From contig CM072811.1 of NCBI GenBank assembly GCA_037013495.1, forward strand, positions 17,614,659-17,678,658: a stretch of 64,000 bases of DNA, given 5' to 3'. The DNA comes from Hippophae tibetana. Lineage: Eukaryota > Streptophyta > Magnoliopsida > Rosales > Elaeagnaceae. The notes beneath the pieces were generated by a model. That model was not told the DNA's origin. It ran no database searches and saw only the letters and a list, made by a program, of their open reading frames with translations. The position numbers and the translations under genes were made by a program. Positions 59,601-64,000 of the stretch are shown here, piece after piece (within the stretch, counting starts at the first letter, position 1; each line of letters begins with the position of its first letter).

Positions 59601-62600
59601 TATATTTCTTGAAACAGAAGTCAAAAGTTTTCAAAGTCTTCAAAAAGTTCAAAGCTACAATAGAGAGAGAAAGCGATAGAAAAATAAAAGCCATGAGATT
59701 CGACCGAGGTGGAGAATTTACATCCAGAGGATTTCAAGAGTTCTATGAAGCAAATGGAATTCGTTGACCAATGACAGTTCCTAGATCCCCTCAGCAGAAT
59801 GGCGTGGTAGAAAGAAAGAACAGAATAATCCTCGACATGACACGAAGCATGCTCAAAAGCAAGAAAGTACCCAAGGAATTTTGGGCAGAAGAAGTGGCAT
59901 GTGCATTCTACTTGTTAAACGGATCTCCAACAAAAAGTATATGAGGAAAGACACCGTAAGAGGAGTAGAATGGAAGAAAGTCTAGAATTTCCCACATAAG
60001 AATCTTTGGAAGTATAGCCTATTTTCATGTTCTAGACGAGAAAAGAACAAAAATTGATGATAAAAGCGAGAGTTTTATCTTTATCAACTATGATTCTAAT
60101 TGGAAGGGCTAAAAATTGTACAATCTAGACAATAAGAAGATTGTGATTAGTCGAGATGTGGTATTCAACGAAGAAGGTGAATGAGATTTTAACTCTCATA
60201 AAGATGACTTCAATTTCTTTCCTCAGTTTGAAAAAGATAAATAGACAAGGAGGGAGCAACTAGGTGAACCTCAACAAGAGCTTGGAACTCTACCCACTTC
60301 ACCAACATCAACCATTCAAGGAGACTCATCACCTTCATCATCATCAAGTGAAAGTCAAGATGAAATATTTGCGTCACGCACACGAAGTCTTAGAGATCTC
60401 TATGAGGTAACCGAACAACAAGATAACCTTACATTATTTGGTTTGTTTGCAGATTGTGAACTAGTTAGCTTTCAAGAAGCAGTACAAGAGAAGAATTAGA
60501 GAGATACGAGAAGAATGACACATGGGAACCCACCTCACTTCCCAAGGGACATAAGGCAATAGGTGTCAAATGGTGTATAAAATAAAGAAAAACGCTAAAG
60601 GAGAGATTGAAAGGCACAAGGCAAGACTAGTTGCTAAAGGCTATAGTTAAAAGACTGGAATTGACTATGATAGGGTATTTGCTCTTGTTGGTCGATTGGA
60701 GACTATTAGACTAATCATTTCTTTGGCAGCTCAAAACAAGTGGAAGATACATCAAATGAATAGAAAATCTGCCTTCTTAAATAGAGTTCTTGAAGAGGAA
60801 GTATACATTCAACAACCATCAAGCTACGAAGTCAAAGGCCATGAAGATAAGGTGTTAAAGTTGAAGATGACTTTTATGGGTTAAAACAAGCACCAAAGGC
60901 ATGGAATAGCCTAATCGACAAGTACTTCCAAGAGAATGGCTTCAACAAATGTCCCTACGAGTATGCTCTATATATCAAAATCAAAGATGGAGATATTTTA
61001 ATTGTGTGCCTCTACGTCGATGATTTGATCTTCACCGGAAGCAATCCAAGCATGTTCAATGAATTCAAAGAAGTGATGATGAAGGAATTTGAGATGACAG
61101 ACATAGAGCTCATGGCATACTACCTTGGCATTGAAGTTAAGCAACAAAAGGATGAAATTTTCATTTAACATGAAAGCTATGCAAAGGAGATCTTGAAGAA
61201 GTTCAAGATGGAGAAATGTAAGCCGATAAGCACATCGACGGAATATGGAATCAAGATGTCCAATCATGAAGAATGAAAAAGTGTGGATTCAACATTCTTC
61301 AAAAGTTTGGTAGGAAGTCTATGCTATCAAACTTATACGAGACCCGATATTCTTCTCGTAATTGGATTGTTAGTGGCTACATGGAATCTCCAACAACCAT
61401 CCATTTTAAAGCCGCAAAGAGAATTCTTCGCTATCTAAAAGGTACAATTGATTTTGGTTTGTTATATTCAGTTTGTAATGATTACAATCTTGTTGGATAT
61501 AGTGATAGTGATTGGGGTGGAGACATAGATAATCGAAGAAGCACCATTGGATTTTTATTTTTCATGGGAGATATTGTTTTCACATGAATGTCAAAGAAAC
61601 AACCTATTATCACATTGTCCACTTGTGAAGCAAAATATGTTGTTGCTACCTCATGCGTTTGTCATGCAATTTGGCTTAGAAATTTATTTAAGAAGATAGG
61701 CTTGATACAAGAAAAGCCAACCAAGGTTTATGTCGACAACAAGTTAGTCATCGCCTTAGTAAAGAATCCAGTATTTCATACTCGAAACAAGCACATTGAT
61801 ATTCGCTATCACTATATAAGGGAGTGTGTTGCAAGAAAGGATGTGCAAGTTGAATATATCAAGTTGCCAATATTTTTACCAAGCCACTAACAAGCGAAGA
61901 CTTCATAAGATTAAGGAACTTACTAGGGGTCACAAGATCAAGTTTAAGAGGGGTGTTGGATCATAAACTTGATTTATTATTCACTTATTATTACTTTTAG
62001 ATTATTTTAGTATTTTTTAGGTGTGAAACTAATTAATGTAAGTAGTTGAAAAAGTAATAAGAGAGACTAATAAATCCAACTAAGTATGATTAGTATTTTG
62101 TAGGTGTGAGACTAATTAATATAAGTAGTTAGAGAATTAATTTAATGAGTGGTTGTGAGGTGTAGAGAAGTAATTTTGGAAGCTTATAAATAGAACTTCT
62201 CTAAGACCATTTAGAATCAAGAGAAAAATTAAAAGCTTCTAAGAGAGTGAAGAAATAAAGCCTAAATAAGAGTGAGTTGTATCTTGTATTTTGAGAGTGC
62301 TCTTGTAATATTATTTTGAGTCTGAATAAAAGTTATTTATGTGAGTGTTTCATTTCTAACATGAGATGTCTTAAATTTTAAATGGTTGGAGAAAGTCTTA
62401 TTAAGGTTGGTCTCATTGCAAACCTCAAAAATAACAATTTAAAATCAACCTTCGGTTCGTCCTAAGCTATTATTTATTAATATCTCAAGTGTAACGTGGC
62501 TTAATTTGTTCCCATATATCTAACAAATAAATGATTCAATAAACTTTAATTGTCATTTAAATTGATGTTACAGAAATACAGGCTCTCTTTGAAGAAAGAA

Positions 62601-63188
62601 CAAAATGCAATAGAGAAGACTAAGATGAGAGAATCTGCAAAATCAGGTTTTGCATCTGTTAATGGTTCTTCATCATTTTCTAACCTAGAAGGAGGAGCTT
62701 ATGATCATCAATTCCCAGAACAAAACTCCAAATCAATAACACATCATCAACCACAACTTAAAACCAACTTTCAAAACACTCCCAATACACATGATATGTT
62801 GTCTGTGCCTCCCAATGCATCAATTGTGATGCAGGAGCAGCCAACTGATCTGTTTACCAAATCACAGCCACTATCAGAGGAAGATTTACTTCTTAGTAGA
62901 AAATTTAGTTTCAATGACTTGATTGGTTCTGAATTTGGGGACACAACAGATTGGCCATATCTGATGATGAATAACTCTATAGACCAACAACAAGAAGTAG
63001 AACAAGTTCTATTATTGCCTAAGTCGCCCCAACTAGATCAATTGCCTCTACCAACAAAGGGTCAAGAAGAGAATGACAATGATATTATGGGAATGCTTGA
63101 AGCAGAACTTAATGATGAACTAATTGATATTCCAAAAGGTACTTCTACATCAGTGTTTCGTGTTGAGGATCTCGATGGCCTCTGGTAA
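53636..63188 (+). CDS. Type-B response regulator with atypical receiver (ARR-B-like transcription factor)
   Basis: Five exons with GT-AG introns: 53636-53783, 54485-54637, 54730-55146, 55240-55316, 62574-63188 (470 codons with stop, 469 aa). Start ATG gives [12 protein letters not shown]; an upstream ATG at 53628 is out of frame. The receiver domain covers about residues 20-140 ([63 protein letters not shown]). A basic stretch KKFKRK precedes the GARP/MYB-like domain (about 200-265: [43 protein letters not shown]). The C-terminus is acidic and Gln/Pro-containing. Type-B regulators are nuclear cytokinin-response activators. Here the phospho-accepting Asp is Glu (LTEV for ISDV) and the acidic pair DD is DG, while the signalling Lys (GKP) is kept. 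Intron 4 is 7.26 kb because of a copia insertion. Frames are intact. Confidence 0.9.
54241..54267. repeat. GATTTTT minisatellite in intron 1
   Basis: About four consecutive GATTTTT units in the first intron of the response-regulator gene; probably replication slippage. Confidence 0.8.
55317..57252. other. Intron 4 sequence left of the copia insertion
   Basis: Starts with donor GTAATTTG. AT-rich, no gene; includes the 67-bp duplication. Ends at TGAAC, the imperfect target duplication of the copia element. Confidence 0.6.
55511..55636. repeat. 67-bp tandem duplication in intron 4
   Basis: Copies at 55511-55569 and 55577-55636 are nearly identical, each a T-run followed by AAGATCAAACGATATTTTT and ending TTAAAACGAG. 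They are only a few substitutions apart, so the duplication is recent. Confidence 0.85.
57253..57636 (+). repeat. 5' LTR of copia copy B
   Basis: 384 bp; shorter than the 3' LTR because about 35 bp next to the TATA region (CTATAAAGAG here, TTATAAATAGAACTTCTC there) are missing. It contains an internal direct repeat of the ATTTTGTAGRTGTGAGACTAATTA block (about 57310 and 57398). Confidence 0.9.
57640..57650 (+). other. Primer binding site (initiator tRNA-Met) of copia copy B
   Basis: TGGTATCAGAG three bases after the 5' LTR, complementary to the plant initiator tRNA-Met 3' end. Confidence 0.9.
57918..58850 (+). pseudogene. Copia gag of copy B, broken
   Basis: Starts [13 protein letters not shown] (ATG at 57918) and reads [20 protein letters not shown] and [24 protein letters not shown] at about 58203 interrupts it, a one-base frameshift lies near 58358, and further stops follow. 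An RGRGRGRE basic region is followed by the zinc knuckle, here [14 protein letters not shown]: two of the three Cys are Tyr and Phe, so the knuckle is destroyed (copy A keeps CCHC). Confidence 0.88.
58859..59251 (+). pseudogene. Copia protease region of copy B
   Basis: An open 130-codon stretch with [15 protein letters not shown] (aspartic protease DSG), [17 protein letters not shown] and [16 protein letters not shown], ending at TAA at 59249. It keeps the protease active-site triplet but is isolated from gag and integrase by stops. Confidence 0.85.
59261..60160 (+). pseudogene. Copia integrase region of copy B
   Basis: An open stretch 59261-59767 with the pre-integrase region [17 protein letters not shown] and [15 protein letters not shown], then [16 protein letters not shown] (first catalytic Asp), WVYFLKQK and [17 protein letters not shown] (second Asp region). 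A TGA at about 59765 is followed by [18 protein letters not shown] (catalytic Glu). The HxxxH part of the HHCC zinc site is lost by a small deletion while CxxC is kept, the reverse of copy A. Confidence 0.88.
60430..61270 (+). pseudogene. Copia reverse transcriptase of copy B, broken
   Basis: Frames give [32 protein letters not shown] (the D of the usual QMDVKSAFLNG is N), [11 protein letters not shown], and the active site [14 protein letters not shown] at about 61005-61040 with YVDD intact, then [16 protein letters not shown] and a stop. At least eight stops or frameshifts. Confidence 0.88.
61271..61950 (+). pseudogene. Copia RNase H of copy B, broken
   Basis: Two open pieces. The first, 61273-61587, reads [20 protein letters not shown] and [19 protein letters not shown] (RNase H catalytic DSDW). 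The second, 61588-61890, reads [33 protein letters not shown] and [13 protein letters not shown] frameshift follows before DIFTKPL-equivalent codons and the purine tract. Confidence 0.9.
61944..61953 (+). other. Polypurine tract of copia copy B
   Basis: AAGAGGGG directly before the 3' LTR start TGTTGGATC. Confidence 0.85.
61954..62361 (+). repeat. 3' LTR of copia copy B
   Basis: 408 bp; retains the TTATAAATAG box (about 62185) and an AATAAA-type signal near the R/U5 border (GAATAAAAG, about 62325), which in intron 4 could act as a cryptic polyadenylation site. Confidence 0.9.
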
Positions 63189-64000
63189 TCACCAGCTTTG
63201 CATGTATCAAAAGGTTTGGTTTCTTATTTAAGTTTCATCACTCAAGCTATTTGCTACAACATTACGTTATTGGTACGAAGGTTTGGTGTGATATCAATTA
63301 ACTGAAAGAATAAAGAAGAGGATTTGATTTTCTTTTTTCTTTTTCTTCTCTGGTTTTGAAATGGAGCTTTGGATTGTTATTTTATATGCCTATTAGTCTA
63401 GCGGACAATATTTCATTCTTGCCACACCATGTATGATCCAAGAAACCAAAGAAAAATGCTAAAGACATTCTTTAATTAATACTCTCCTTCATACCCTCTC
63501 ACTTCCTCGATTAACATATATCATTCTAAAAAATTATACTTTTTTTAAAGAAAAATACATTCTTGGAAAGTTCACTAACACATGTCAATTAAGGATAAGA
63601 GAGTGTATAAATTAGCGTCCTTTAGCACTCCTAAAATAACAAAAGACTTAAAAAAAAAACAAAGAAAATGAAGATAAGAAATTGTTGAAATCACAAGGGT
63701 TTTGGTTAGTACTCATGTAACTTTAATCGATTAATACTTTAATAACGTAATTATTAGTTAATTTCATTTTTGTGTCCGGTTAATCCAATTTTTTAAAATG
63801 CTACTTTTTAAGGAGTAAAATTGACTTTTTTTTTAATTAAAACAAAAAAAACTCTTTCACTTCATATATATCAATATATCCAACGTTTTTATTGGTCTAA
63901 AACGACGTTTTCATTCTATCCCATTAATAATAATCTAAAATCAAATACTCTTATTGTCCAATTTGCATCAACAAGAATGTTAGAAGTTTTTGTTTTAATT
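63189..64000. other. 3' untranslated and downstream region of the response-regulator gene
   Basis: AATAAA at 63309-63314, 120 bp after the stop, is a plausible polyadenylation signal. No other gene is visible to the end of the window. Confidence 0.5.

Larger units (their letters stand above)
57253..62361 (+). mobile_element. Ty1/copia LTR retrotransposon, copy B, inside intron 4
   Basis: 5109 bp, same strand as the host gene. LTRs at 57253-57636 and 61954-62361 start TGTTGGATCATAAACTTGA and end ..CAACA/..TAACA. Primer site and purine tract are in place. The flanks TGAAC (57248-57252) and TGAGA (62362-62366) agree at three of five positions, a decayed or absent duplication. Proteins match copy A (587-6757) closely. 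At least a dozen stops or frameshifts make it non-autonomous. Because it sits in sense orientation, its LTR polyadenylation signals could affect host-transcript processing (inference). Confidence 0.93.

Noticed and set aside
1..64000. CRISPR arrays, operons, bacterial regulatory sites, tRNA or rRNA genes
   Set aside because: The DNA is eukaryotic nuclear; no regularly spaced short repeats, ribosome binding sites or RNA-gene cores were seen.

Overview
This is eukaryotic nuclear DNA from a flowering plant, most likely a eudicot. The evidence is plant-type split genes with GT-AG introns, Ty1/copia and Ty3/gypsy retrotransposons with plant initiator-Met primer sites, a plant hAT transposase, and a decayed insertion of plastid DNA (ycf4-cemA-petA). 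Base composition is very AT-rich. Most of the window is nested, broken transposable elements, as in a gene-poor chromosome arm or pericentromere. I cannot name the species.

Layout. 587-6757: a copia element on the minus strand with an exact 5-bp target duplication, itself carrying a 1.08-kb solo LTR rich in G-boxes. 7050-8105 (minus): an apparently intact gene for a plant-specific protein of unknown function. 8.4-14.1 kb: repeat pairs and a coding-free gypsy-like element. 14.1-17.1 kb: a dead hAT element (minus) with a myosin XI-like exon beside it. 17.2-18.7 kb: fragments of two unrelated host genes joined head to tail, followed by an LTR-like end. 18.7-25.9 kb: AT-rich spacer and a second copy of the gypsy-like family. 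25.96-31.43 kb: plastid ycf4-cemA-petA DNA, partly repeated so that cemA occurs twice and petA three times, all degraded. 32.8-34.87 kb: a different truncated copia element ending 12 bp before the ATG of a dead GEN1-type flap endonuclease gene (34.88-36.32 kb). 36.8 kb: a GRF zinc-finger fragment. 38.06-50.7 kb: remains of a Tat-lineage gypsy element with minus-strand pol and plus-strand antisense ORFs. The second antisense ORF copy is split by a 7-kb non-coding LTR element (about 40.76-47.83 kb), and a ~190-bp tandem repeat lies between the antisense ORF and pol. 53.6-63.2 kb (plus): a five-exon type-B response-regulator gene whose fourth intron has been inflated to 7.3 kb by a copia element (57253-62361) of the same family as the one at the left end.

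How the parts relate. Only two loci look able to make a full host protein: the unknown gene at 7050-8105 and the response regulator. The regulator encodes a receiver plus a GARP/MYB-like DNA-binding domain, but its receiver has Glu where the phospho-accepting Asp should be, so it probably works independently of His-to-Asp phosphorelay. All other protein-like sequences are transposon remnants, plastid DNA or captured or broken host-gene pieces. All identifications come from reading translated sequence and remembered family motifs; no database search was possible.
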